Positions 34,134 to 46,125 of a stretch of 64,000 bases of DNA are shown here, in pieces. The stretch is from Patiria pectinifera (lineage: Eukaryota; Echinodermata; Asteroidea; Valvatida; Asterinidae). The translations under genes and the position numbers were made by a program. Numbering within the stretch: the first letter of the stretch is position 1; each line of letters starts with the position of its first letter. The notes beneath the pieces were generated by a model. The model ran no database searches. It was not told where the DNA came from and saw only the letters and a list, made by a program, of their open reading frames with translations. The DNA is taken from contig CM057150.1 in NCBI GenBank assembly GCA_029964075.1, positions 4,193,717 to 4,257,716 on the forward strand, given 5' to 3'.

Positions 34134-37100
34134 ATGTTTTTTCGATTTTACATGCCGCTAGTTATGTTTCTCCTCGCTGGGCAATGTGAGCCGACACCGA
34201 CGGTCCAACAGAAGCGACTGAAGCTTCTCTACTACACCGCCTCAGACGACGGCAGCCATCACCTGACCAACACCAAGATCGCCGCAGCTCTCGTCAGGAA
34301 AGGACATGACGTCACCTTCCTCCTTAGCAACAGCTGCACAAAATGGCGGAACGCTAGCGGGGCTGACATGTTTAAGTTCGCCGTGCATCGTTCGCTGTAC
34401 ACGGCGGAGGAGCGGGAACGGAACGCTCGAGGGATGTCTCGACATGTTTTGCGTGGGGATATGAGGGGCGCGGTGAACGCGATGAAATTCCTCCTGAGGC
34501 TAAGGTACTCCGCGGAATATCAGGGTCACCGCGAGTTGTTCAACTTTTTATGGAGCGAGTGTGATAGCCTGCTGGGGGACAACACGACAATCCACTCGCT
34601 GAGGGAGGTGAGCTTCGACCTTCTGATCGGGGACGATTTGTCTGATTGCCAGCCGCTGCTAGCGGAAATGTTGGGAATCAAATTCGTCCTGGTCAGCGGA
34701 ACAGGCATCACCCCTTCCAAGGGAAGCTGGTGGGTACACAAACTTCTTACATAATTTCCTGTCTGACCAACTTGAGTGGGACCGCATCTTCTTCTCCTGC
34801 AGTTTTTGCCATGCTGTATGTCACTTTACGATTCTTTTTTGCAGGTATGGCATTCCAAACCACCCAGCCTACATTCCCGCGCGCCAGGCCGGTCTAACCG
34901 ACACGATGAGCCTGCCACAGCGCATCCTAAACACCTGTCGCTACGTCGCCGGTCTGGGAAGGCGAGTCGCGCTTTGGCGGTTTGAGGATCTGCAGAGGAA
35001 GTACAACCTGAGCCCGGAGAAGCGGATGCCGGAGATGCTGGCCCAGGCTCAGCTCTTGCTGTTCTACGGGCACTTTGGGCTGGAGTTCGCCCGACCCTTG
35101 CAGCCCAACACTGTGATGCTTGCCTCACCCATGCTGGGTCTTCCCTCCAACGAAAATGTGAGACCCGTCGGTCCAGTGTGGTCTATAAAATATCCCGTTC
35201 GCATGTATAAAGAGTGCGGGACTGAATGTCTTAGAAAAAAAATGGTTGAACAGAGGAGAATTATTTCGGACTCGACTCCTGTGTTTTATTTAGACACAAC
35301 ATACCTAGTCTCTTTTCGAGAAGCGTGGAATGGTAGGTTGTTATGGAGAGCGCCATCTGTTGGCGGAACATTAACATGTGTACATGTTCAATGCGGATAT
35401 GTTACATCACCCCTCTAGTAGGATCATCTGTTGTATATAGTCCATCATAAAGAGGTCCAATGTCTTAACTTCCAACTGTACCAAACATATCAAATTTGAA
35501 ATTTTAACCCTGGGTTGGCTAAAAAAAAACCACAATTTCATGGGGGGCCTAGGAGTGGAATGTTCCTTGACACTTTGACCAAAACTGTCAATTTAGGATT
35601 TCCTTTCTTCATAATTTTTTTTGAAAATTCCAAATTTAGAACCTTTGTTTCAGAGATTGTTATTATATAGTTCAGACATGTGAGATAGTGTGTGACCGAT
35701 TACAATGATAGACTGTTCGGTTTTGTCACGACGCGTCCAGACCGCTTGACATACGGTTGTTCCTTGTCGGGGTTATGCTGATGCGGTTTGCCTTGTGAAT
35801 GTTTGTTGTCTACACTTCGTGATGCAGGCTAGCTTTCCTGTGGGGGTGGTTGGGTTGGCTGGGGTGGCCGGGGCGATCGTGGAGTTTGACGGCGGTTTCT
35901 GCGGAGCATCCCGCCACTTGGTGTGCTGATCAGGTAAGATGGTATCTATTGATATTGCTGCTCAACTGTTGCGGGTGTCCTGTGACATGATGTTGCACTC
36001 GGATAGCTTGTTTAGGTGTCAGTACGTGTTGGTAGGTCATGCTTGTGTCTGCTGTAGTATGTTTTTGTGTATCTTGCCGTTGCTGTAGGCGATCATGAAT
36101 ATCCCTTAGAGCGGACGTGTTACGGATGCAAAGTGGTAGGCTTGCTTGGATTTTCCTACCAGTTGCTCAGCAGGGCTTGGGATGACACTATCTACCGGTG
36201 TCTGCGAATGCTTCAGCCTTCTTGAGCTCCTTTTTCACTGTCTGGATTGTACACTCAATCACCCCGTTCGACTGCGGGTAGTGTGGTGACGAAGTCCCAT
36301 GTGCAAATTATCGGTTTATCACGCAGTGAGGTGTGATAAGTGTGAGGTCACGCGAGCTTGGAAGTCCGATTATGGAAGGACCCTCTGACTCAACGATGTA
36401 AAACTCAGTGTTCACCCATTTGCCTCCATCATATCTGCACGGCAGCTGCAACGACCCATATTGCGGAATGTTGGTCCCATTGATATACGCCATGAAGGTT
36501 GTATGTGTTTCGGACGCAGTCTTTGAAATCCACTGCATGGCATCCAGTTTGCCAGCATACATGCGTCTGAGCATACGGACTGAAAGGATATTTCCCAGCG
36601 CTGTAATGTCTATCTTGGCGCGTATGTTCACGAGAGTGTTGTTCCGTGTCACCTGTACTTAAGTTATGACTTCATTGCGTGAGTCACGATCTTCTGTCAC
36701 GCTGATGTTTGATACAAAAACGGAATGAAGAGTTCAGTTTTTAAAACTGCTCCTCAAGTTGGTCACTGTCAACATGCTGCTGAATGACGTGCACATTTTG
36801 TTTTGTAGAGGCTTTGGTGTGCGTGTGCGTGACCTTAAGTTTCCCTGCTGGTCCCTCCTCATCGCAAGAACGTGAACGCGATGGTCTGGCTACATGGGTG
36901 AGGGTTGTCCTTCGGGTGATCTGATCGGCACATCTCCCAGTAATTGGGTTTGTCACTCTTCCGGCACGCTGTTCGGTGTGCCGGACAGTTCTCACATCGT
37001 TTGAATTAATGATGTGCAAACCCGACCCGAAACCGAAACCGACCCGACCCGAATCCGACTTCGGGTCGGGTCGGGTCGGTTTGTCCATCTTTTCAGTCGG

Positions 37101-40100
37101 GTCTGGTCGGTTTCGGTTTTGCATTTTCATTTTCGGGTCTGGTCGGTTTAGCCATATTTTGAAGAAAAAAAACACCGAAATAAACCGAAAGAAACCGAAA
37201 TTGAGGTAATGCAATATTATTGACAGTCACTGTGACCGCAGCCATTATCAAGTTCCCACGGTATTTATTTTTTTCCAGTCGGATGGGACTGACAGTGAAA
37301 TAGATACATTGTAACAGTTTTCATGATGCCGCGTGATGATACCATGCGTTTGTTAAAAAAGCAGAGTTACTCTCGATCAACCAACTGAGTATGACAGAGA
37401 GAGAGAGAGAGACGATGGTTTTGGAAAAGAATTCATGCCACGTGGGTAAGGGCAGGCACAAAAAAAAGTGATCATTTTGTCCAAGCAAGGTATTCGGGGG
37501 GTTCTTTCCGGGTTTTTTTCGGGTCGGGTCGGTTCGGGTCGGTTTTACCTTATTTTCTGTCGGGTCGGGTCGGGTCGGTTTGAGGGAGTTAAGGTCGGTT
37601 TCGGTTCGGATTCGGTTTATATCTCTATTGTTTCGGGTCGGTTTGGCCTGGTCACCCCGACCCGATGCACATCATTAGTTTGAATGAGTGAAATCCTCCA
37701 CAGTTCGTTGTGACATTTATTTGACGTGGGCAACATTACTCATGTCAGGAATATCTGAGTTCAGTACACGAGCCACTTCTTTCATTTGAGTGATAGCGGC
37801 TTCATGTTTGCGGCCATGATCAATTGTCTGATCGAGTGTCAGAGTCTTTGGATTGCCCAGCAGCTTTTTCTTGTTTTGTAGCTCTGGGTATCAAACGCGC
37901 AAAGTAAAACGCATTTCGAAAACGTACACATGGATTTTGTTGGTCTTTTAACGTTTGGCCATTTTGTCACTCAGATTTCAGTGGAACAGCAAACATTTCT
38001 GGACGACGCCAACGATGGCGTCGTTCTGTTCACGCTGGGTAGTCACGTGAAGGAGGTGGAATCTGCGCAGGCTCAGATGTTCGCCAACGGATTGGCCAAG
38101 CTGAAGCAGCGCGTCATCTGGCAGTTCCCTGGCAGCGTTACGCATTTGCATATCGGGAACAACACGAAGGTTGTACAATGGATGCCACAGCAGAAGATAA
38201 TGGGTAAGTTCGATGAAACACACTCTTTAGCTTTAACCGAGGGTATATGGATGGAATTTTCTGGAGGCCAAATCTATTTTTAGGTAATAAAAGCAATGAA
38301 AAGTAATAAAAGCATGTATTTGGTGCGCAGGCAATTAATTAAAATGTGTACGTCACGAAATTATGTCTACAGGGTGAGTAAAAAAAAAAGGAAACACAAA
38401 TGGCGCCCCCTATATTTAAAAGAATTTCTGCATGTAGCGCTTTCCAGATCTAGGATATGAAAGCCCAATGAGTTTATTTTAATGAAAGAATTATTGAAAT
38501 CGCTCATGTACTTTTCCAGTTATGGAATTTTGAACACAAACACCGTTTATAAGCTTGTCCACGGATCACAATAAAGGTAAGTGATATTTCAGCACAACGA
38601 AAACTATTCACATATCAAAAAACACATTAGAAGACTCATAACCATGATAACTGGCACCTATCGTAACATTATGTTAAAACCTAGATGCTGCTTCCAATGT
38701 TAAAATAACATAATGTAAAGAGTAGTTGTGCCCTGCCTTTTACTTGGCTACACAAGAGACTTATGGGATTATTCTGATATCATTTTCAGGATATGACATG
38801 GTTTCGTTTTTACTGAAATATCATGTTATCCGTGGACAAGGTTAAAAAATGGTGTTCGTCTTCACAATTCCATAACTGGAAAAGTACATGAGCAATATGA
38901 ATGATTCTTTCACTAACAGAAAGTTAATTAATTGGGTTTTCATTTCATATCCTAGATCTGGAACGTGCTACACGCAGAACTGCTTTTAAATTAGGGGCAC
39001 CAGTTGGGCTTCCTTTTATTATTGTTTTACTCAACCTGTATAGTTACCAATGTAACTCGATGATTTCCTTTTATATGATGAAACTTGTTGTAAGGGTTCT
39101 GCAGCTTCAAAGAGTGTTTAGAAAGGGCGTGAATGATTTGTTTGTAGTTCCTAAACCGCTGATTTGTTTTAATCGCCAATTTTTGTTCGCACCTTAATCA
39201 AAATCGCACCATAATCAAAATTGCACGTGTATAAAGAAAGCGTATAAGAACCATAAAGCGTCCACTGTTGGAAGCACCGCACTCCAGTCCCTCATCTAGA
39301 TGCTGAACAGGCTTATGAGACTCTTATTAGTGAATGCAGATGAAGATGCAGATGTAGATATAGATGTAGATGAGGATGTATGTGGATGTACGTGTAGATG
39401 TAGTCTTAGGTGTAGGTGTAGTTGTATGTGTAGGTGTAGATGTAGGTGTGGATGCAGATGTATATGTAGGTGTAGGTGTAGATGCAGATATAGATGTAGA
39501 TGTAGATGTATGTGGATGTAGGTGTAGATGTAGTCTTAGGTGTAGGTGTAGTTGTATGTGCAGGTGTGGATGCAGATGCAGATGTAGATGTAGGTGTAGA
39601 TGCAGATATAGATATAGATGTAGGTGTAGATTTAGATGTAGACCTCGAGACCAGACTTAAGAACGTTTTATTCTTGGACTCTTAGCTCATAGGAACACCA
39701 AGGTGCTGTTGAGTCACGGCGGGTTGAATGGCATGTACGAGGCGGCTTGGTACGGCCTACCCATGGTCGGTATACCCATCTTCGGTGACCACTTCGACAA
39801 CATGGAGCAAGCAGTCGCTAAGGGGATGGCTCTGCAGTTGGACATAGCCACGTTGACAGAGGACGCCCTTTGCGACACAGTCAACCGCATTATTGAAGAT
39901 CCAAGGTATGCGTGTAACTTTAAATGTATCATTTTCTGTGAGCTACCTGGTCCAGAGACACCCGCAAAATAAACCGCGGGTTATGGAGCAGGTTGGTGTT
40001 AAGGGCGTCCCTTTTTATATATTGTTTTTATACTCTTTTGCCTTGAGGTCAACCTCGTTCCCATGGGTAAGAGATCTTGCTGCACCATGTTGTTTCCCAT

Positions 40101-41679
40101 CTTGCCTTGCGCGGTCTCAACCCCTGGAATTGTGTGATTGAAATGTATCAAAATATGGCAAATTATAATTAGGCTGCAGTTTATCCGTTTTACCTGTCGA
40201 CGCCATCTTCAAATTTTTAAAGTTGTGATTTTGAAGAATCAATCATTTCAAACTTAAGGTCTTGACGTTGCGTTATTTAGCAATGTATACTGAGTGTGTT
40301 ACATCCCTTACGAATAGTTAAATGCGGTACCCGCTGCTATGTACATGTACATCAGATTAGAAGCTCGGTGGTCGAGTGGTAAGACGTCTGCACTAGAAAG
40401 CAGGAGGTCGTGGGTTCGAGTCCCACCCGAGTGATTTTTTTTCCCATCTTTCACTCGGGAGGTAACACACTGAGTACACAGTGTTTATACGTCGGTGAAG
40501 GGCAAAACCTATATTGATAAAATTAAAATTAAACTATAGAATTGCTATACTCCGTTGCTATTGATAAGATACGCCGTGCTTCGCGATATTATTTTCAACA
40601 GCTTTCAAATTACACAGAGCCTGCAGTATTGTAATAATTGTGTTTTTGTCTCCCATTCGTTCAATGTAATTTTTAATTTTCTTTTCAGACGAGTTCACGG
40701 TATTTTTTTGGGGGGGGGGGGGGGGCTTGGGGGGGGTTGGAGCCCAAAATAGGGGCGGTCAGAAATTACAATCAAACAATTAGAAAGGGATGCCCTAAAG
40801 CGCCCTCAAATGGATAACTTGTGAACAACGACTTCCACGAAGAGACTGTTTTCGCCTCGTCCCAATCCCATCAGATATTACCGAAATCGTTGTTTTTTTG
40901 TAAACATTTGGCGCCATGTCGTATGGGTTGTCACAAGAGCAACAGATGTTCCCCCCAAAAATGCATATTAACACGGTCATGTAAAAAAGAGGCTGTTTCA
41001 TTAAGTATTTGGTATCATTTGAACATTTTGTATTTCAAACAATCGAAATATGTGTCATGAATAACGTTTTTTTGCGACGTTGGCCTTCCATAGTTTGCCA
41101 ACCCGTAGTTGGCAACGGGTTGGCAACGAAAAGTCCATTGATTGTATTGAAAAAGCGCAAGTAATCGCGAGCGCTAATGCGTGAAATTTGCGCATTGCAA
41201 TTTTTCAACTTACACTGTGTACAATTACTATCGTCTTGATTCGCATGTGAGGGACGCGCACGAGCGTGTGAGCGCACGTTGGCAGTGACATTTACATGTT
41301 CCTTACTATATGCTATGTTTTTCAAAATTTAATGGCTTTTTTGCAAACGGAGTTCACAGTTCCTAAAGATTACCGCTTTTTGACTTATGACTATAGATAT
41401 CGCGAGAGGGCGAAACACATCTCACGCCTGCTCCGCGACGATCCACTCATCCCGTCCGAGAAAGCAGCCCACTGGATTGCCCACGTGGGCAAGTACGGCG
41501 GGGAGTACTTGCGACCTCGTGCGGCCGACCTCAGCTGGATCCAGTACCACCTGCTGGACGTGTACGCCTTCCTGGCTGCCATTTTGTTCGGCGTGCTTGG
41601 TGTGTTGCTACTAGGCTGCAAGGGTATTCTATGGCTGGCGTGCCACAACCGTAGGCAACAGAAGACAAAAATTAACTAG
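34134..41679 (+). CDS. UDP-glucuronosyltransferase-like gene, copy C (complete, 5 exons, 546 aa)
   Basis: Exons are 34134-34729, 34845-35157, 37975-38203, 39686-39905 and 41397-41679, with the same phases as copy B and 1641 nt in total. Exon 1 is one codon longer and exon 2 one codon shorter than in copy B. Start MFFRFYMPLVMFLLAGQ is a signal peptide. His in DDGSHHLTN, the FTLGSHV and HGG-GMYEAAWYGLP sugar-binding motifs, the membrane anchor and the KTKIN tail are all intact. Intron 1 is only 115 nt. Intron 2 has swollen to 2.8 kb through a gypsy remnant and a hAT MITE. Intron 3 has a foldback MITE and a hexamer minisatellite, and intron 4 a tRNA-like MITE. The expected role is that of copy B; small changes in exon 1 may alter acceptor choice. 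Confidence 0.9.
36191..36302 (-). pseudogene. Gypsy integrase core fragment
   Basis: In one minus frame the residues HGTSSPHYPQSNGVIE then CTIQTVKKELKK can be read. These match the integrase block around the catalytic Glu (SPxxPQSNGxxE). It directly follows the protease fragment, so about 2 kb of pol has been deleted between them. Confidence 0.7.
36308..36652 (-). pseudogene. Gypsy protease fragment with destroyed active site
   Basis: The 114-aa ORF keeps the retroviral-type aspartic protease layout: ILSVRMLRRMYAG, AYINGTNIPQYGSL, and the flap/alpha region IIGLPSSRDL. The catalytic Asp-Thr-Gly reads Asp-Ile-Thr (AKIDITALGN). The protein would therefore be inactive. Confidence 0.75.
36999..37685. 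mobile_element. hAT-type MITE inside the gypsy remnant
   Basis: 8-bp target duplication GTTTGAAT (36999-37006, 37678-37685). Termini TAATGATGTGCA and TGCACATCATTA are perfect 12-bp inverted repeats. The interior is made of (G)GGTCGG and CCGACC(C) runs in opposite orientations, able to fold on itself. It interrupts the zinc-knuckle region of the gypsy gag remnant, so it arrived after the gypsy element. Confidence 0.88.
38368..39040. mobile_element. Foldback MITE (Tc1/mariner-type ends) in intron 3 of copy C
   Basis: TA-CAGGGTGAGTAAAA at the left and TTTTACTCAACCTG-TA at the right. Inverted similarity continues for about 240 bp on each side (ctggaaaagtacatgagc against gctcatgtacttttccag). There is no ORF. 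TA flanks fit Tc1/mariner. The same element sits at the same place in copy D (50472-51172), so it predates that duplication. Confidence 0.8.
39336..39643. repeat. Hexamer minisatellite (GATGTA/GGTGTA)n, copy C intron 3
   Basis: Tandem hexamers gatgta, ggtgta, gatgca, with higher-order repeats of about 100 bp. The array ends 42 bp before the exon 4 acceptor. ORFs reading VDVDVG or CRCRCR are artefacts. Confidence 0.9.
40284..40480 (+). mobile_element. MITE with a tRNA-like core (copy in intron 4 of C)
   Basis: Inverted ends tgtatactgagtgtgttac (40284-40302) and gtaacacactgagtacaca (40462-40480) extend inward to ccc/ggg. The centre, 40363-40433, is a tRNA-like sequence followed by eight T's. 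It is a short non-coding element carried by UGT copies C, D and E at equivalent places. Confidence 0.75.
40363..40433 (+). ncRNA. tRNA-Ser(AGA)-like sequence with Pol III boxes
   Basis: A box TGGTCGAGTGG and B box GGTTCGAGTCC match the tRNA promoter consensus. T-arm GTGGG/CCCAC and acceptor GCTCGG/CCGAGT pair. The loop CTAGAAA equals that of tRNA-Ser(AGA). The anticodon stem is one base short on the 3' side and there is no long variable arm. It is not a working tRNA; it is a tRNA-derived Pol III cassette. TTTTTTTT (40435-40442) would end transcription. Confidence 0.65.
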
Positions 41680-43500
41680 AGGAATTAATGCATCTAGAAC
41701 AATTCACAGCTTCAAAATTAACGCACATAGGGATAGAATTGTCTTATATGACGATTGGGAGATAATGACAGTTTGTAATTCTAATTAAAATGAAGTACGG
41801 AGGAATTAGCTGTTGTGTGTGGTTTTCGTTTTTGTTATATGTTTTGTTTAGCAACGTTGAGTGTTTAAAAAAAATATTTATGATTCATGAAAAAATTATA
41901 GTTATCAAGAATCCAACTGTGCAGATAGTTTTCTTAGTTGCAATTAAGTTTTTAGAATGTATTGAGAATACTTTATATTTTACGAAACTAAATGAATCTC
42001 CCACATCTTAACGGTAGAGGTCCGTAATGGGTAGTCCGTGAGTGGGGTTCACATCCCTTACCGTAGAAACAAAGTGTCCCTGTCTTTTTTCTTGTTATAA
42101 AAAGTCTTTTTGTGTTCTAACTGCATGCCTTTTTGACTCTTGTGTGTAAAACGCTATTTAATATCAAATGTTATAATAAGCACTGTCTTGTTTGCATTAC
42201 TAAATTGTGAAGAAAAACAAATTGTGAAATCCTTAATTGTTTCAATTTGAAGAAATCGTGTATACCTATAACTATAAAAATTGTTTACATTCACTGTTGG
42301 GAAGAAAATCTGATATTGTGCTCAATCTCAATGCAATTATTTCGTGGATGTCTCATTTCTTGGCATGTACTTCTGGTTTATCTGGTCCCCGGAATCAAGT
42401 GAGTGACATCGGACAAAGTTTTCCCCAACACTAGTCTCGCATTCTTTATACTATGGATGGCCTTCTTTCAAAAGTGCGGGTCTGTACGAATACGTCGCTG
42501 TTATTGCAAGTGAGCAAGTAAAAACACAACTTGAAAGACAAACACTACCTGTGTTATTGAATTGATCCCTACATGAGCCTTGAAATAACTGATGTTACTG
42601 TATGAGTGACATGTTTCTCCTAGACTTGAGGCCAAGTCTGACGGTTGTGATTTGTCTATTGCCGCCCGCAATATCTATACAAGCACGGCACAGTGTATCA
42701 TGTTAAAATTATCATTTGCTGGCTTCGACATGCCTAGTGACTTGAGTAATATGATTTCGGACGGATATTCTTTTATGCGCTCAGCTGCTTCTTGTGCATG
42801 TGCGCCGTTGAGGAAGCCTGCATTCGGGGGATGTCGTTTTCTTGATCGGTTTACGTTTAACAATTGTTGACTGCTGTGATGTGGGATATGACGTTTAGAA
42901 CACCCTCGGGCATATGCCTCAAAGCACCCAAGGCGAACCCCTCGGGTGTTTGAATCGTCGTATCCCACATCACAGCAGCTGCAGCTGCAGTCCACAATTG
43001 TTTTGTAAGTTTTACCTCTGTCTTGGAATCTTCGAATTTTGATGTAAAAAAAATCTCGAAAACAAACAGCAGTAAACACAACAATATTAATCATGGCAAT
43101 CGAAAGTCAACTCACAAGCATGTCGCGCGCTCGAAACAGCAGATCATCTGCTAGTTCGCTGCTCCCACTCATGTGTGAAAACATGGTGAAAATAGCGTCG
43201 GTACCAACGATACAAGCGTTTCACACCGTACGTACCGAACGTACACCCAATCCCACAGGGAGTGAGCCATGACGTTATATAAACTTAATACGTGATCGTA
43301 CAAGGCCAATGAAAATGCAGTAACTGTATTCAAAACAGAGGTATAACAATTCTCTTTCTTTTCGTAAAGTTTTCATTTGAATATTACACTCAGTGGAATA
43401 ACCAAATAAATTCGAAAATATAATAGGCCCATAACAAACTGTTGTTTTCCAAATAACAAAAATAATGGTGGAATACAAAAGGCCCAGCATTTAGAATGTA
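41680..43500. other. 3' flank of copy C
   Basis: Bases 41680-42480 resemble the flanks of copy B. Bases 42600-42740 repeat 30640-30800. A strong hairpin lies at 42871-42978. No gene is supported. Confidence 0.5.
42871..42978. repeat. 108-bp inverted repeat / hairpin
   Basis: Arms 42871-42893 and 42956-42978 are 23 bp with one mismatch (ctgctgtgatgtggga and its complement). A second nested pair is aacaccctcggg / ctcgggtgttt. The spacer is about 62 bp. There is no ORF; it may be the centre of a foldback element. Confidence 0.75.
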
Positions 43501-45138
43501 ACCGCTTGAGGAATGTGATTCGCTCCACGTAGTACTTTACTGTGTACAGTGCACATGCAAAACCACTTATGTATCAAGGTATAAATATGAATATTCATAT
43601 GTTCCTGATTCTTAACCAATCAGACTGTGCAGTACAATTGTGGCGGCAACTGTCATATACGTTTTATACAAAGCCCAGAACAGCTGATTGAAGTCGGTAA
43701 ACGGAATCAGCCTACACGCCTATTGAGGCCGAGGATGCACGAACCTTCCCCGCACGTAAGTGCCATACCGCACGCTACTCGTATACCCTGAGACGGAAGG
43801 CGAATCTGTCCACGTCGGTGCGGCCAAATACTCGGTGACTTGATTTCAAGTCTATGTTTCTCCCCATGGGATGACTGCCAGGAAAAGTTGTGTTTTTTGT
43901 AGAGTCCTACTTTATGGCACTTGGTGGTACATAAATAATGTCAAGGGGAAGGTTAAGTTGACACAAGAACGATAACAACAGTCTTAGAAACTCGACAAAT
44001 AAACGGTCGTCATTAATTCCGCATCGTGTCGTTCTGAAAATTCCGGTTGTTGTGGGAGCTGCGGGCTTATATCGGGACTTCGTTTCCTCGTGCTTTTGTT
44101 TGTTGCTGCAAATTTATCATGTTATGGAATTATCAATGGCGACCAGAGCACAGCGACCGAAACGTAGAGTTAATGGCAGAGTATATAATTTGTGGGTTTT
44201 TTTCGTTTGAAATGAAGCAACAGAAGTGTTCAACATTTAATGAAGGGTGCTTAACAACTAACCTGGTGAAGTGTTAGCTCGGTAAATGTTTTATATTCTG
44301 GTCGAGAAAACCATATTCTAGGATCTCGATTTCAATTCAAAAATTGTCAAGTCACGTTTTGAACTGCGCCCGAAATAAACGTCGGGGACACGTTCTCATT
44401 CAGCCAATTGCATATACGCGATGTCATGCACTGATACAACGAATTATAGCAACCGCGCGCGCGTGTGCGTCGTCTCAACGCTTGCGCGCGCCCATTCACG
44501 GCTTCGCCGAATTTAAAACGAACTGCTAAGGGAAATTTCCAAAAATGCATCTTCTTTTATTGTTTACTTCAAAGTGACAGCATGCAAGAAAGAATAATTT
44601 TACTGGGAGTAAAGTGCCATTATTATTTTTTAAACCAAGTAAACTTTTCAACAATACTTCCTTCAGTTATTGTTTGGATAGCTTCAAATGATATACTCTT
44701 AAATGAACACCCTTCGCTCATCTGACAATCATAATCTCTTTCACTTCTAGCCACATTTTACAATCGTTCACCCTATTTTGATCTTGAAATGTTAGGATGA
44801 TTTGATAAAAAAAAGTGTACAATTAATAAGGGAATAAAATGTGTGCTTGGCCGGTTTTAAACACTTTTATTTTTAGGACCGGTTTGGAGTCTAGAAGCTG
44901 ATAATGACCCTCGCCGACAACACATTTCGGTCCAAAAGTCAAAAACAATGCCAAAATTAAAATTGTCCAACGATAAAACAGTTTTACTTCATGTTTTTTT
45001 TTTTTCAAACACCCCTCTAGCTATGTTATGGTATATCCCTCTCGCGAGTAGTCGTAAACTTCTCCTTATAAGGAAGCCAGAATGCGCGTGGCGCGTACTG
45101 TGTGATGTGGCGCAGACCGCATCGACGCCGGTGTAGAG
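43501..45138. other. Spacer, with block shared with 32085-32800
   Basis: Contains the conserved block 43510-44150 with a TATAAATA (43580-43587) and a strong donor (cgcacgtaagtg, 43751-43762), discussed as a possible first exon. The rest shows CG-rich alternating purine/pyrimidine tracts (44457-44490) and no supported gene. Confidence 0.4.
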
Positions 45139-45638
45139 CAACCTCGTCCCCAGTGCTTATTTTATTTCCAACTTCGTTTCCAATAGTAAGCCCTAGATAG
45201 GAAACTTTCTTCCTGTATCCTGATTCGATACCGCAATTTGCTAGTGAGGGATTTATTTCGTGTAGTCGGTGTTTTTATTTCGAACGTGCATTACGTGTTT
45301 CCACGTTAATTGTAATTTTAACGTCTACGCCTTCAGGTGTTCTCATTTCTTTTCACTTTGCTTATATTAATATGAAATGTGATACTGCATATTGGCCGGC
45401 CAGATTGTAACATTTTAACTTCCAAAAAAATCGTGTTTTCATAACTCACGGCGCCACGAATTGATGCTGTTTTACCCAGACACCGCAATCAAAATCTAAC
45501 GCTAATGTAACGCACAGGCAGGCACCAGACTATTCCTCATACGTGTTCAAAATCTTGCAATTACAAATAATCCAATACCAGGGTGAGAGAGCAGGCAGTG
45601 GTGGGCGCGTGGTGCTCGACACCCTGGGGACGAGGTTG
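45139..45638. mobile_element. MITE with CAACCTCGTCCCCAG ends
   Basis: Inverted termini CAACCTCGTCCCCAG (45139-45153) and CTGGGGACGAGGTTG (45624-45638) enclose 500 bp of non-coding DNA. A related word lies at 40045-40058. The target duplication is not clear. Confidence 0.7.
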
Positions 45639-45724
45639 GTTGTAGTGTAAATTTAGGACTCTTGAAATACGGACTCATAGTCTGGTTCCCCGACCTCATT
45701 GTCCTTTGGGCTTCGAAAATTGGT

Positions 45725-46125
45725 CCGGTAAGCGTATTTTTTTTCCTAGGAGGGTTAGGGGCAATGTCATGAATAATTCATTTTTTTCTTTGAATCATTG
45801 CAAGACTTAGGTTCTCGTTCTATTTTCCCCTTAATTAAAAATTATCTCAGTGATAAATTTGGAGAAGAAAAATAGCTGATGAAAATGAGCATCGACGACG
45901 TGGATTCGAATCAGGGATCTTTGTATCCATAGCTCATTTCGCTATCCACTAGGCTACTGTGTAGTAGCTCGACGACAACCGTTCTTTAAAATGCTTTAAT
46001 GTATTGTAAGTAGTTGAGTAACTAACAACAATGCTGTTGATGTCATTGTCCGTTCTCAAGGATAAACATGAATTATTCATGACATTGCCCTTAACCCTCC
46101 TAGGAATAAAACTTACGCGTCCGGT
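45725..46125 (-). mobile_element. MITE with about 65-bp inverted ends and a tRNA-like core
   Basis: The left arm runs from CCGGTAAGCGTATTTT through CCTAGGAGGGTTAGGGGC and aatgtcatgaataattcat (45725-45782). The right arm is its diverged complement (46066-46125). The centre holds a minus-strand tRNA-like stretch (45895-45965) with A box TAGCCTAGTGG and B box GATTCGAATCC. The sequence differs from the intron 4 MITE, so this is a second family with the same architecture. Confidence 0.7.

Larger units (their letters stand above)
35340..37890 (-). mobile_element. Decayed Ty3/gypsy element in intron 2 of copy C
   Basis: Minus-strand pieces appear in gag-to-pol order. A gag end lies at 37690-37890, with frames close to LLGNPKTLTLDQTIDHGRK. 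Zinc-knuckle remains with frameshifts lie at 36880-36998, protease at 36308-36652 and integrase at 36191-36302. RT and RNase H are absent. A hAT MITE splits the nucleocapsid region. Outer limits are approximate, set by comparison with intron 2 of copy D. Confidence 0.7.

Noticed and set aside
36741..37214. 157-codon minus ORF
   Set aside because: It fuses out-of-frame gag remains with translation of the GGGTCGG repeats of the hAT MITE.
40363..40433. Functional tRNA-Ser gene
   Set aside because: The anticodon stem is a base short, the long variable arm of tRNA-Ser is missing, the 53092 copy has a mutated B box, and it lies inside an inverted-repeat element.
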